The notes under the pieces: model-generated
Seen by the model: only the letters and a program-made list of their open reading frames with translations
The model's database searches: none
Told to the model about the DNA's origin: nothing
Position numbers and translations under genes: made by a program
Shown: positions 25,207-38,603 of the stretch, in pieces
Position numbering within the stretch: the stretch's first letter is position 1
Layout: every line of letters starts with the position of its first letter
NCBI GenBank assembly: GCA_024138025.1
Contig: JAMXBD010000237.1
Coordinates: 248,001-312,000 of the forward strand
Source of the DNA: Combretum micranthum
Lineage: Eukaryota; Streptophyta; Magnoliopsida; Myrtales; Combretaceae
DNA: 64,000 nucleotides
Reading direction: 5' to 3'

Positions 25207-25790
25207 GTCTTTACCACTCGACTTTCTATCTTTGATATTTACATTTCATTTTTATCTTTTCTTCCAGTGCAGCTTTTGCAATCTTTATCATATGCTCCCA
25301 CAATGAATGGTCTTTACCACTCAACTTTCCATCCTTGATGTTTATATTCCATTTTTATCCTTTCTTCCCGTACAACTTTCGTATTCTTTATCATATGCTC
25401 ATGCACTGAATGTATCTCTGCTTTTTGACACGTTATAGTATTCTCCATTCATTGCTTTTGAACTATATACTCCCCGCAAGCACTCTCTAATGTGTCTATC
25501 TGTGCTTTTTGACCCATTATAGTATTCTCCATTTCTTACTTCTGAACTATATATTGTCAGCATGCATATTCCAACAAGTCTATCTTCACTTGATGACAAA
25601 TTATCATGTCCTTCATTTTTTCATTTTCAACCCTATAAACAACGTTATCCCTCATATGTTCCTTCGTCTCTTAAACTAAAACAAGTTATAAGATACTTGC
25701 TTCAATCTGCTCTAGAAATATAACTTGATTTATTGCCACAATTGTCTATAGAAATTTCTTTAGGTCTTTCATTGTAGGTGGTGGTGTGAG
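25207..25790 (-). pseudogene. Degenerate coiled-coil sequence with 28-residue repeats, minus strand
   Basis: Read from 25790 downward, the frame gives TPPPTMKDLKKFL, then a long helix-like stretch broken by a few stops. Pieces such as MENTI.(G/C)QKAQIDTLES are close to the MDALES pieces of the plus-strand array. Repeat marks at 25421, 25505 and 25589 are exactly 84 bases apart, which is 28 codons or four heptads. Two further units near 25207-25412 repeat at about 103 bases. The regular heptad-multiple spacing supports former coding. The stops show it is a relic. The family is not recognised. Confidence 0.5.
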
Positions 25791-26420
25791 CTCACTCAAG
25801 TAGTCTCGAGCTTCATGGTTCACGGTATGGTCTTAAGCTTGTATAGTATGTCTTATTGGTAATGGATGTTGAGTAGTGGGTTTACTATTCGGTAATGTAT
25901 GCCGATGTTGAGAAAGGGTTTTGCTAGCTCGGTAATGGTGGTTGCTGAGGAGTTAGGACTAGGTTTACTATTATTCTTGTTCATACGGTCTGCAAAATCT
26001 CCATGGCTTCACTCTTATTGTCTTATTTTTACTTATTTAAATGGAAAAATGATATATATATATATATATATAACAAAAACACACGTAAAATACTCTTGTT
26101 GTATATAAATGTATTTTTATTGTTGTATAATTATGTTGTATTTTGTATAAGTAGAAAAATCTTACTAATAATTACACAGGGAAAAATTTCATTAGCTTAA
26201 TGTAATTAAATGATTCTTTTAAGAAATGATTAATGATGCTCGCTATTTTTTTATAAAAGACTAAACGAATAAAGTTTTTATCTTTCAATTATAGCAACTA
26301 TATTAGTCGAAATCTAACTATCAGTTTAATGAAAAAAAGGTAAAAAAAATGCATAAAATATGTGTAAATTTTATTTTTAACAAAAATAGAAAAGAAGAAT
26401 TTGAATAAAAATTGCAAGTC
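25755..26420. repeat. Local direct duplication, right member
   Basis: Partner of 24538-25200. It includes an AT dinucleotide run near 26053-26072 not present in the other member. Its right end passes into a short block (26460-26650) with repeated CTGGTTGCTG and GGTTTACTACT words. Confidence 0.65.
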
Positions 26421-26429
26421 TTTGCCACT

Positions 26430-27654
26430 TACCTTTTTATCCTTATGTTCATCTTCCATTTTTCTGAGAGTGAGGATGGAGGACTGGGTATTTTACAAGT
26501 GTCTGGTTGCTGATAGTGAGGACTAGGACTAGGTGGTTTACTACTGTCTGGTTGCTGCTGAGAATGAGACTGAGACAAGGTGGGTTACTACTGTCTGGTT
26601 GCTAGCTGCTGCTAAGAATCAGGACTGAGGAGCAGGTGGTTTACTACTCTAATGTGCTTGCTCGTCTGCATGGCTTCATTCTTCTCTCTTATTTTTAATT
26701 CTCATTATTTTTCTAGTGGGCAGGGAAAAATCTAACTGAACTTAAAAATTAGTTTTTTAATTTTATATTAATTTATTTAAACAATTTAGTGAGAAGAATT
26801 CCAAATCAAATGGAAAATTATGTTGTGTCAAAGATGAACTGAGTTGGAAGAAGAAAAAAGAAAAAAATTATTTAAAGATCTAAAAGTAAAACACTTTAAA
26901 ACAAGAATTTTTCCTTATAATATAAATATATATTAACAAATATAACTCAACAACTTTTTTTATCTTTTTTTAAAAATGTGTATTTAAAAAGTATTATCAA
27001 TTTACATGCAATTTATTAATTACATTTTTTTATCTTCTATTTAAAAGATTAAAAAGATTTAGAATAATGCCTTATCAAATCTTGTCATAATGAAGGTTTT
27101 GAACCATATTTTATATTCCCGTTAGAAGTGGATTTCTCACTACAAATTTACACAAAGGCAATAGATTGTATAATGGTTGAATATTTTATTCTCCTTTTTC
27201 CTATGGGTTTAGGTTAGCATTTTACCATTGCTTCTAAAATGGGAATAATTTTTCTTCAATAGTTTCGCATTAGGAAAAAAAAAGGATAATATTAGTTAAA
27301 TATAAATTAGATACCTTAACTTTAAAATTAATCAATTTAATACCTAAAAAACTTTGAAATTGATCAATTTAGTACCTAAAATATGATCTGAGCTTGCAAG
27401 AAAAGTTCTTTCAAGTATATTAAATTTATCAATGTCAAAGAAAGAGGGAAAGGGGAAACTTTTGTAATATTAAAATTATATATTATCCACCAATTTTAGT
27501 TACACTATGTCAATAATTGATGAAAACTTATCAAAGTTAACAAAACTTCTACTTTAATTAAGTTGATTAATATTAAAATTTAAATAGAAACTATAAGGTT
27601 AAAAAGTATAATATAATTACCCTCTTTTTTATCTTAGCGTGTTCCTCATATCAT
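26430..27654. other. Spacer without a recognisable gene
   Basis: After the CTGGTTGCTG repeats (26460-26650), the sequence is AT-rich with nothing I can support as coding. At about 27290-27440 it carries a one-sided copy of the MITE-like sequence seen whole at 9245-9466 (AATTGATCAATTTAGTACCT words). Confidence 0.4.
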
Positions 27655-28002
27655 TATGTGGAAAAGAATAGTCTAGGTATAAGTAAAATTTACGCGTGAG
27701 TAGGTTTCAAAAGCTATCTACTTTTTATGATAATTTGTTAAAGGATGAATTATACAAACAACCCCTAAAAAAAAGTAATATTGTATAGACCCTAATTTTT
27801 AGAAAAGTCCGTATTTAGCCTCCTTAAAAATGTGTGCCTTGCTTATTTTTGTAAATTGATTGTCTATATGGATATTGAATCTGACGTGGATCATATTAAA
27901 AAATATGCCACGTTATATTTTTATATAAATATAGCATGTAATCCATTTTATAGTTAGTTTTTTCCTAATCTGAATGTCCATAAACCGACCCAACATATTA
28001 TA

Positions 28003-28021
28003 CACACACACACACACACAC
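28003..28021. repeat. Dinucleotide microsatellite, changed motif between copies
   Basis: Copy B has (CA)n here. At the homologous place, copies A (about 8163-8182) and C (about 45430-45453) have (TA)n. Other TA runs lie at 10541-10564, 16713-16733, 32369-32392 (continuing into TG), 41749-41772, 43401-43422, 48005-48031, 59543-59562 and 59606-59624. Confidence 0.85.
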
Positions 28022-28084
28022 ATATATTTATTGGTTATTAAACTGAACTTAATCTTGTCATGACTCACGACACATTATAAGCAT

Positions 28085-30727
28085 TGTAAGGACCCGCTAT
28101 CATCCATATAATAAAAACAGGTGATAACAGCTCCCCAACCATATATAATCTGCAGAATTATATATAAAGTTGTCCTAGAGGAAGTGTTTGAAGTCTTATT
28201 TGCCTAAATCCTCAATACTCAACTAATAATTTGAAAACTATTGATTTTTAAAACTTGTAATAATGACACAACATCACATTCATCATATATTACAAGAGAA
28301 ACAAGTTCAAGATATACATAGCTAAGTTTAGATATTACAAACAAAGGCTTCTTACAAGCCTTATACAAAAGCCACAAAAGGTAATTCAACCTATAACATC
28401 AAATATAAACATCAAAAGATTCCATAACTAATCTATTACAAAATAGGAATTCCATCCTGTCCATGGTCATATTTTAGTCCTTAGGTCATCTAGAAAATCC
28501 TCAAAGTCCGTACCATATCTCATTCTCACATAAAACTCATCTGAGTCATCATCACCTGCAATTAATAAAATATGAGCGAAAGGCCCAGTACGCAAGTAAC
28601 TAAAACACAAGCTTAATGTCATACAAACTTAGACTACATGCAAATGCCACAATCATTAAGTTATTAGATAATCTTTAATTAATCAAACAACACGGGAGTA
28701 TTCAAACTCCGAACAACAGGGGTATCTGGGAACCTGAGTAACAATTTCATGCTTAGGGGGTTGATATAAATAGCTCGGATACTTATATCCCTAAATAAAT
28801 CTATCCAATAACAATTAAGTAGCTTCCTCTAGGGTTTTTAGCCGTTTCACAACTTTACTTAACTTAATCATAATATCACTAATTCAAATGTTCCCATAAA
28901 AAATTAAATTAAATCATATTATATCTCCCTAAGAATAAGTAAATGTTATACCGATACCAAATACCCTATCAACTACCCACTAAACCACTTACGAAAGTCA
29001 TTGCATCATGACTAGGTGGTCTAAGTACCTAAACTACCATGCCCCTAATCTGAGCAGGGTGACGCTTCCCGAACCGGATTCAATGGCATAAAAGACTATC
29101 ATACAAAAATCCTAAAGTTTTTCTTAAATTAGGATAAATTTATAGTATATCTACCCTATGCAAGGAATCAAGCATGTTACTGCGTACCTCAATCAAATCG
29201 GGAATTTATAGGGGTAGCCAAGCGAGAATCTAACACTGTTCCCAGAAGAATCATCTCAAATCAACATTTAATTTTAATTCATACATAAATATAATTAAAT
29301 TTAAGCAAAACACTCAAAGAAATTTAAATAAATTCAATATAAGGTCGTAACATAGTATTTATACATCATACAACATCATACATGCCCAACAAATACTCAA
29401 AAGATATATTAATAAGCTTTGGAAAGTTCTTGAAAGAGTTTTTGAAAATGGAAACTACAGAGGATACGCCGCCTTCAACGCCGGCGGCGTTGGGGGTGTA
29501 GTCTGCCTTAAAAACTCTACGTCTCCCATCACTGGCAGCGTTCAAAAAAAGGTCACCAATGTTGTGGTCTACGTCGACGGCATTGAAAAGGTGTAGACTA
29601 CAATCTAATTTTTCAAAATTTCCGAGAGTTCCACGAGGATGGTTCACGCTCGTAAACCCCCACATCGGTAGTGTTGCCATGTATGCCAGCAATGTTGACC
29701 CCTATGCTGCCAACGTTGGGACGATATACATTGCAGCATAGATTTTTTGAAAAAATTGCAAACCTCCTCTGCTCAGAACACAACTTTAACATAAGTCTTC
29801 ATTTCCAAACTTCTTCTCAACACATTTCAAATACCAAACCTTCATCTATATGCATTCTAACTTCTTTTAACACACAAAATCTACACTTTAACTTCATCAA
29901 ATGCTTATATTTACCATTTCAAACAGAAATCATCATCTAGCCCTCCTTAAGCCAATCTACTCTTCTCTAAATCATCCCAACCTTATTCATTTCTAACTTC
30001 ATGCACTCCAACACTACTTGTTACCTATTTAGCACTTACCAACAACTCCTATAATCAAAATATGCACTCAATATCACTAACACTTGTATATCTTCAATAC
30101 TCATTTTAACATGTATATCCATAATAACATGAAATTCACATGTCTAGAGAAATTTAAACAAGAAAATAAGTTTTCAAACAAGTATAAACTTACCTTAAGA
30201 AGCTTTAACTTCTTGGAAGACACTAGACTCCAAGTCTTGTTCTAGCTAAGGTGATGGGGTGCAACACATGGAGAGATAAAGGAGCAAAGTTTGAAAGAAA
30301 GAAAGAGGAAATTCGTATGAAATTTTGGTCTGTCTTGGAAAGTGTCTTTTTGATAAAAAAATAAGGCTTTTACTTATCCAAAATTTGACTTTAAGGGCTG
30401 CCTAAGCATGAGCTTTATTTGGCATGGGTTTGGGCTTCATTTTTGGCCTAAAATCAAGGTTTTTGGGGCTTGTTCCAATCAAAATTTTCTGCTATGTTTA
30501 AGAATACACATTAAGTATAATTAACTTGTCTTGAACAAATTTTTACATGCTTCATAACACTTACATCAATACAAGCACCACATAAATATTAATGACACTT
30601 ATACTAATATTCAAATTCACTAATACAAACATACATTAGCATAAATCAATTCATCATGCTTCATAATCAAGCATAAATTCATTAACAAATTTGTAAAATA
30701 TGATTTGGAAAATTTATGGCTATTTCA
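28085..30727 (+). repeat. Solo LTR, group 1, private to copy B
   Basis: Starts TGTAAGGACCCGCTAT and ends GGCTATTTCA, 2.64 kb, with no internal domain. The flanks are AGCAT (28080-28084) and GGCAT (30728-30732), a 5-bp duplication with one later change. Copies A (8247-8251) and C (45513-45517) have a single uninterrupted GGCAT at the matching place. The GC-rich island lies at 29455-29740. Confidence 0.9.
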
Positions 30728-30877
30728 GGCATAGCACATAAGAATCAAAATTTACTCTACAAAGAAAAGCAGTTAGCCAGAATAGATTAAACCATTGCAG
30801 GCATATGCAAAATGATATAGATCAGAGTCCTTTTACAAAAATAATAAATAAATCATTTATCTTTAGTCAAACATTTG

Positions 30878-32369
30878 TGAAATGACCTAACTTTAATTTT
30901 TATTTAATTTCCATATGTATGTTTTATTTGTCTTAATTATTCAACTTTATGAACATGTTGATTTATGAGAGTCATGTATGGTAATATTAATATTGGAGTA
31001 GATGAGTTGGTAATAGGCTAAATGTGTTTAAGTTAGTTATCTTGAATATTACGTATGTGTTATCTTGCATGTGTAATGAAATTAATGTTATTGTTTTATT
31101 TATATTAATGTGTGCATAGTATAATTAATTTTGTGTTTTTTATGCATTAATATGTTTGTGTTATGTATAAATTTATAAAATCAACTTTTGAATTGTCTAA
31201 GGAATTGTTGACATAAATTTTACAAAATTAAGCCTATTTTTTATGCCTAAATTACACCCAAATGAGCTCCAAATTAAACTAAATTCAATCCAAAGTCTTA
31301 TATGCCTCAAAAGTCAAACTTAAGATAATAATGAGTCAAAAATTTGCTTAATTAAGGCCTCTTTTGGCAGCCCTCCATTTCTATACGAATTTCCGTCTTC
31401 TTTCTTTCCTTTTCTCTTTTCCTTTCCTTCAAACTACAAGCCCTAAACCAAAGACTAATACCAAGCTCATTGAATCAAAAATCTCTCCAAGCTAAGGCTT
31501 ACTCATGTAAGTTAATACAAGTATAGATTTTTGTTTTATTTCCTTTCTTATAGTATATACATGAAATCTATGGTAGAATGAGTTTAATGTCTTTTGAGTT
31601 GTATGGTTCATGCATTGATATAGGTTGGATTGTGTTTTGTTATTGTGTGAATTTGTTTATGTGTTATAGTAGTTATAAGAAGTGTTGCTAAGGAGTAATG
31701 TTGATTTGAGTAGTTGAAGTTGAGGATGAGTGGGATAGAATTTGATGTGATTGAAGTGGTTTAATGTGTTGTTTTAATGATCAAAGTTGCTAGGATTGAT
31801 TAATGTGGATAGGAGATAGTATATGAAGCTAAAAATGAACTTGAAGAAAGATTAAAAGTATTGTAGGATAGGAATTTACAAAGTGCAAAACAGGGGAAAT
31901 AAACTCTTTTTCTAATAGGTCTGTTTTTGAATGTACGCCGGCATCTGGCACTTTAACGCCGCCGATGTAAAGGCGGTGTTGAATGTGATCAAAATTAATT
32001 TTTTTAAAGCCGCTTCGAATGCCGCCGGCTTTTACAAGAAAACTTTGCCAGTGTTTATTTTTCAAAGTGTACGCTGGCCATTAAGGCTTCAACGCCGTCG
32101 GTGTATGGACAGTGTTAGATGCGAATAGAATCAAAATATTTAACACCCGGCGCAATACTGCCGGCGTTCATTCAAATTTTGCCTGTGTAGGAAGGCCACG
32201 TATCCCCTGAGTTTTTCAAATTCAAACTTCTTCAGTCTTCAATCTTTACTTCATATATGATCTCCTAATGAATATATAAGCTAAATAAACATGTTTTATG
32301 TATGAATTAGATATTAAAACTATATGCTAAGCTTATTGAATCTCCTTGTATAGTTAACCTAGGATTGTG

Positions 32370-32406
<37 letters not shown>

Positions 32407-33621
32407 AATTCTATATTCAATTATTGATTTTTTTATATTCTTATTTTAGTTAAAGGTTCTTCGGTTATTTCCCCTCTGGGTGAATATAGTAACTTACTAT
32501 CAGGTTCAGGTACGCAATAGCTTGTTTGTTGTGTGCTAGGACTAGGCATTCTTAAATTGATTTAATTCAATTCGACTTAATGTTTTGATGAACTGGATGT
32601 CTATTACGCTGTTTAATCTAGCACTGAGGAGCAGCAAACCTATCATGATCCAATGACATGTTAGTTAGGCGCTTAACCTAAGTCATGATGCAATGACTTT
32701 ACCATGATGCAATAGTACGCTATGAAGCAATAACTATTCATTTTAGTTAAGTGGGTAGCTGATAGGGGGAATAGTATCCGAGTAACGTTTGCTTAAACTT
32801 AAGGGGAAATACCATGGTTTAGTTGAAAGTTTATTGGAACTTGTGAACTAGGCTCATGTTGTGGACTGAGTTTAAGTAGAGTCGGGCAACGACTTTTGAA
32901 TCCTAAATGAAGCTATTTTCTTTATGGAATAAATATAGGAGATATAAGTATTCGAAATGCTTATATCAACCCCTTGAGCAGCTGCTGTTACTCAGGATCC
33001 CTAAATCCCCAAAGCGTGATTCCAGGGTTTGAATACCCTCCTGTTGTTTTGTAAAAGAAAACTTAATAGGATAATGACTTGATTCATTGATGCATTCCAT
33101 TTGATTTAAGCTGCTTGATAAATTGTTCTTGTATTTTGTTATCGTGTACTGGGCCTTTGGCTCACTTTTACTGGACGAGTTATATGATGATTTGGGTTAC
33201 GGGTCAGACTTTGAGAAATTCATAGATGAGTGGGACGAATAGGACTCGAATGCTCTTGGATTTTGGAGAAGATTTTTTTTTAAAAGCAAAATTCTCTGTA
33301 TAGAAGGCTTGATAGATAAGTCTAAGATGTAAAAACCTTAAGAACTCTTAGGGTTACTTTTTGTGCTAAGAAAACTTGTAATTTTTGTAGTGTCTTGTAT
33401 TGACACTAAACTTTGTACATTTGATGTATATATATGTATAGTTTGCTTTTATTAGCAATCTTGTTTTGTTAAAGGTTGTTTATAAAGTTTTAGTAGATTT
33501 GATCAAACAATTCTCATAAACTGTTAGTTTTAGGACAACCTTACATATAATGTGAAAATGTTATATGTGACTGGGGACTCGGTACTCTAAATCTCCAGAT
33601 TTAGTGGGTCGGATCTTTACA
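30878..33621 (-). repeat. Solo LTR, group 2, minus orientation, private to copy B
   Basis: On the minus strand it starts TGTAAAGATCCGACCC and ends GGTCATTTCA. The target duplication is ATTTG (30873-30877) and GTTTG (33622-33626). Copies A (8400-8404) and C (45640-45644) have a single GTTTG. It is 2.74 kb and non-coding, with a GC-rich island at 31930-32180 and GTCATTGCATCATGAC-type motifs near 32645-32710. Its start resembles group 1 and its end resembles group 3. Confidence 0.88.
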
Positions 33622-33811
33622 GTTTGAGTGATTTGAGCAATTTCAATCAGTTTTTTCTACAACATGTCATAAAGCTTACTTCAAAGAGCTAAAGATAATA
33701 AAAGAACAGAGTTTCTGAAAATATATTGTTTTTTTAATAAAATTCTGACAAAAGATACTGTAAAATAATTCATGGCTAATCACCATCATGTTCGTAACAA
33801 AGAAATTGGCA

Positions 33812-33838
33812 AATAATAATAATAATAATAATAATAAA
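33812..33838. repeat. (AAT)n microsatellite, copy B
   Basis: About 27 bases, the shortest of the three homologous arrays. Confidence 0.9.
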
Positions 33839-35268
33839 ATGAAATGAAAAAATAGAAAAAAAAAAATTTCCTTGTCAACCATAAATTATAATAAGAAAAG
33901 TATATATTTATCGGTTGTAATTTGTCGAGGAGTCCCTAGACCAATAAATCATTTGTAAAATGGATCATTTGTCATGTTATTATAAAAAATATGATCTGAC
34001 ATTTATTTTATCTTTTTGTTCTATTGTCCATGTTAGATTCAATATTGATAAAGGTAGCTAATTCACAAAATAAGTGCTATATATATTTGTTTGAAGAGGT
34101 AAATACAAACATCTTAAATTTAGAGATCTATAAAAATTTAAAAGTTTCTTAAAAAACATTCATAACATTTATTATCTATTAAAACAATATTAATAGTTAT
34201 TCACCAACCTTTAAAATATATAATGTGCTGACACACCGGTAAATTTTCTCTTTGAAGTTTCATTGAATTTACACTTTCGTCTCTGGTCTTGGATTAGCCG
34301 GTCGGATATCCTTGTTGTTTATTGAAAGTTTTTTTTTTTTTTTATTTCCGCTATAAAATTTTCCACTTGGCCAAAAGAGGAAAGAGACAAAGAGTACATC
34401 ATATTGCACTATATGTGTTTTCATCACGGAAATAATAATTTTTTTTTTAGAGAAAAACATAAATTATAAGGATGATATGATAAATGATACTTGGACTTTG
34501 GCAAAATATGTAATTAATTACCTAAGCTTTGAAATTAATTCAATTAGTACTTGAACTTTGAAATTGATCAATTTGGTACCTAAAAAAAATTAAATGAGGT
34601 AATATTATCGTGCATAAAAAGTTTTTTTAGATATTAAATTAATTAATTTTAAAATTTATCAACTTATTGTTGGGTGCAAAAATAATTTATAACATGAATG
34701 AAAAATGGTGTAGAGAATCTCTTCGAAATCAATTTATAATTTCATTTGTAAAAATCATACATATAAATGTAGGACACATAATGTCCTTTTATACAAAACA
34801 TGGGCGGTTAAAAACTCAGGCAGTTGAAAAATGCCTCTCAATGGAGCTAACATTTTACAACTAATTGACAGCTCATAATGCTCTAATTACCTAGCTGTCT
34901 GCTGCTAGAATTCTCTACGAGGCATAGTTTGACCTTGTAATTCAATTTCTACCGCCATATGTTGCTACATTATGAAGCAAATTTCTAAACATAAGAAATA
35001 TATTAAAAATAAATTTGCAAATTAAATTTTTAACACTTATAATGAATTAACGGTATAGAGCTAGATCTACAGGTCAGGTGAAGACAGTATACTACTAGAT
35101 CGAGCTCAACTCAAAATTTTAAAACTTGAACTTGGTTCAAACTTACAATTTTCAGTTAGCTCAATGGCTTGAAAAAACTCTTAATAAGTTTGAACTCGAC
35201 TCTATTAAATTAAATCCATCTGACCTTGGTTTTTGTTGGAAAATAATTTTTCTATATATGTGAGCTCG

Positions 35269-38200
35269 TGTAATGCCCCAAAAAATTTTATTTCAATTAA
35301 TTAAATAACTTAAGATGCTACTACCTCGTATAATACTCTAAAGTATTACACGCTCAGGCTTTCTTAAAAAGATTTTGTTTATGTTGGACATTGCTACTCA
35401 ATTTTAGGTTATGAAATCATTCAGTTAGATTTTGGCAACAATTGGATTTAGCAACGGAAATAAATTTTATAAAACAATTTCGAAATAAAGATTTCAAAAC
35501 TTCCACTCTCTCAAGTGGAAAATTATTTGATTAAACAAAGCTTTGCAAAAGTTAAATTACAAAACATGAGCTCCACTATGCCCTTTAAAGAATATAACAA
35601 GTTTAAATCATAAATGCAGCTCTCACTAATATAAAACAAAAAGAAATAAAATAACTAAACTACATCACGCTCCTAAATACTTTACTCATCCACAAATTCT
35701 CTTCGAATCATCACAAGCCCAAAACCCGAGTCAAGCATTATCAACATCATCCATCATCATCAACTCCATCAACAACAACATCATCATCAACAAGAAACAC
35801 CATCATCATCTTCAACAAATCATCATTAACATCATCATCATCATCCTCAATATATCATCTAGAGAAAAGAACAATAACAACAATAATGAGCCGAAGCTCA
35901 GTACATAGTAACACAAGCACATGTAGTGTGACACACGGCTTAATTAAATGCAATGCATCAATCTACAAATTATTATCTTTCCATAAAAATAAACAAATCA
36001 ACAATTGAGCACTCACACTTCGGAACAAGCCAATGGGAATCTGGGGGTCCTGAGTAACTGCAGCTGCTCAGAGGGTTGATATAGGTAGCCTGAATACATA
36101 TATCTCCTAAATCTAATCGAAAAGATTAGTAATCTCATTTAGGGTTAATAGGCGTTACTCAACATTACTTAATTTAATCCAAAATATAAATTAATTCACA
36201 TGCTCTCATAAATATTGAATTAAATCATATTATTTTCTCTTATGATAAGTAAATGTTACACCGTTACTACATTCCCTATCGATTAACCGTTGAGCCATTT
36301 AAAAAGAAGTCACCATTGCATCATGGTATGAAGTCATTGCATCATGACAAATGGCCTAAGTGCCTAACTACCTTGTCATTGCATCATGACAGGTTTGCCA
36401 CTCCCAGATCGGATATCGATATTCCACTCCAAGGCAAGAATCGAATTTCAATGGTGGAAAAACACAACCAACATTCATCAATTATTAAACCGAGTTTAAG
36501 TTCTTAATCCATTTTAGATGTCTATACTAACATCCAATACGCAAGTTACTGCGTACCTTGAATATGAAATCCAAACATAGCCTCGAAAGGAATTTTAGAA
36601 GATAATCCAAAAGATAAATCAAATATCCACTTCTGTTAAGGAAAGAACTTGTATAAGAAACTAAATTAAGCTAATCATCCACTTTTCTCAAGCTTTTATT
36701 AACCCTATTTGATCAGACACTAACTTGGAACCTCGCTATAGCTACGAAGATCGTTCCAAAATACGGACAGTTCTCCGTTGTCTGTCAAAGTGTTTCTTTT
36801 CACTTTGTTTATGGTCTTTTAATAATCAAGCATTCATTTACAAAAACATCTATTTCTTAAGCAAACACACCTTTGAAACAATACATTCACCATATTATTC
36901 AAAGATCATCCTAATTCATTCATCTAAGCTAATTATTAGCTATTAATCCATTTTAGCTTAACCTAGCCAAATTGATTAGAATTAGTCATTTACTAAGCAA
37001 GGTGATTAAACTATATCAATATAATTCATTTTAACTCATTCAAGTTCATTTAGCCAAGTTGAACTTAGAACTATCAACTAAGTTCATTTTTATAGCTAAC
37101 TTCCATATTTAATCCAATTATTAATTAAATCGACTAAACTCATGTTGATTTATATCAATTAACTCATATGACTCATCAAATATCATTTATCTATCTCATT
37201 TTAGCTCAAAAAGATCCATTTCCTAAGCAAAAACATATTTCACAAACAAAAACAAGTTTTAAACTTTATTTATAAAAATATAGCAGCTGGAAAAAAGTCA
37301 AATTTGAGCATTGATAATTTTGTAATTTGTAAAAAGTCAAAACATGAAAGTTGTAGATCGCTTTTTATGCTTTCTAACACAATTTGAATCACCTCAATCG
37401 GAGGTTGGATGAAAAAGTTATGATCAAATTACTAAAACATATCAAATTTGTAGGGGACTTATATATCACGCCCCTTTCGTTGCCTGTGATTTGAAAAAGC
37501 TTTATGATCATAGCAAATCGCGTCCTTTTGGTACCGTGACAAGGAAAAAGTTCATAGTCAGAACTAATCACTCCCTTTAGTCACCCGTGATTAGCTGCCT
37601 GACAACTTGTTACGAATTTCCTTTGTTTTCAAAACTCTTTTTCACACATTTTCATTAACTTATACACATCTTGCATCAATTCTAACATCAAATAAATACC
37701 TATAACAACTTTTAACACTTCAGACTTCATCCAACAACATCAAACATAATCAACCACTTCAATTCACTTCAACAAACTCCAACTCACTATTCATCATCTT
37801 CTTCACCATTTCTAACTTCCATCAAACATTAAACTAACAAATACAATTATAAACAGCACTTCCAACTCAATTCAACATCAATTCATCAATTCCAATTGTA
37901 AATAACTAGTAAAATAAAGAGAGATAGAAATAGAATACTTAGCTCTTTAAGAACGCATGCACACTTAAGCTCTCCTTCTACACTTCTAGCTTTGATTTCC
38001 ACTTTGTATCTTCTCAAAATGAGATTTCTTTAAGAGAAAAAGAGAGAAGAAGATAGAAAATTGAAAGAGAGAAATGAGAGAAAGAAGGAAACGAAGAAGA
38101 GGGGGAATAAAGAAGAATGAAGAGGCAGGGAAAGGGAATAAAAAGGTAAAGATAAACATAAAAATTTAGAATATTTTAGAATAAGGTATAGGTTTAGAAC

Positions 38201-38603
38201 TATCAGATCAATATCTATAGTTCCAGAAGTATTTAAAAAATAATTTTAGAATCGATAGGTCAGAAATTAAGAACTCTAGATGAGAACTTAATTTAAATTT
38301 ATTTTAGATGAAAGGATATTTATTTTGAGATCGGGTTTAAGAACTGATGTTTTATATAAGCAAATGAACTCAAATTTTGTAAAGATTTAGGAATTAGTGT
38401 TTAAGCTAAGAATCAAGAGTTTAGAAATCCTCTAAACATTTTAATGACTTGTTTAGAGAATTTAGATTTCAAATCTCAAATCCAACTTAGTTAATTATTA
38501 ATCTAGTTATGTCAACTTGTCTAATTATATCCTATAATTCATTTGACTTATATAATTCTATCTAAACTTAATTTCTAATATAATAGAGATTTGGGTCATT
38601 TCA
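35269..38603 (+). repeat. Solo LTR, group 3, private to copy B
   Basis: Starts TGTAATGCCCCAAAA and ends GGGTCATTTCA, 3.3 kb, non-coding. The target duplication is GCTCG (35264-35268) and GCTTG (38604-38608). A (14384-14388) and C (57220-57224) have a single GCTTG. It contains a long CAT/ATC-rich stretch (35745-35850), three copies of the CATTGCATCATG motif (36314-36390), ATCACG hairpin-like repeats (37465-37600) and a GA-rich block (38025-38150). It is related to the truncated LTR at 5038-7805. Confidence 0.9.

Noticed and set aside
23500..25800. Assignment of the coiled-coil relic to a CACTA-type transposon protein
   Set aside because: Coiled-coil composition alone is not specific, and no catalytic domain is visible.
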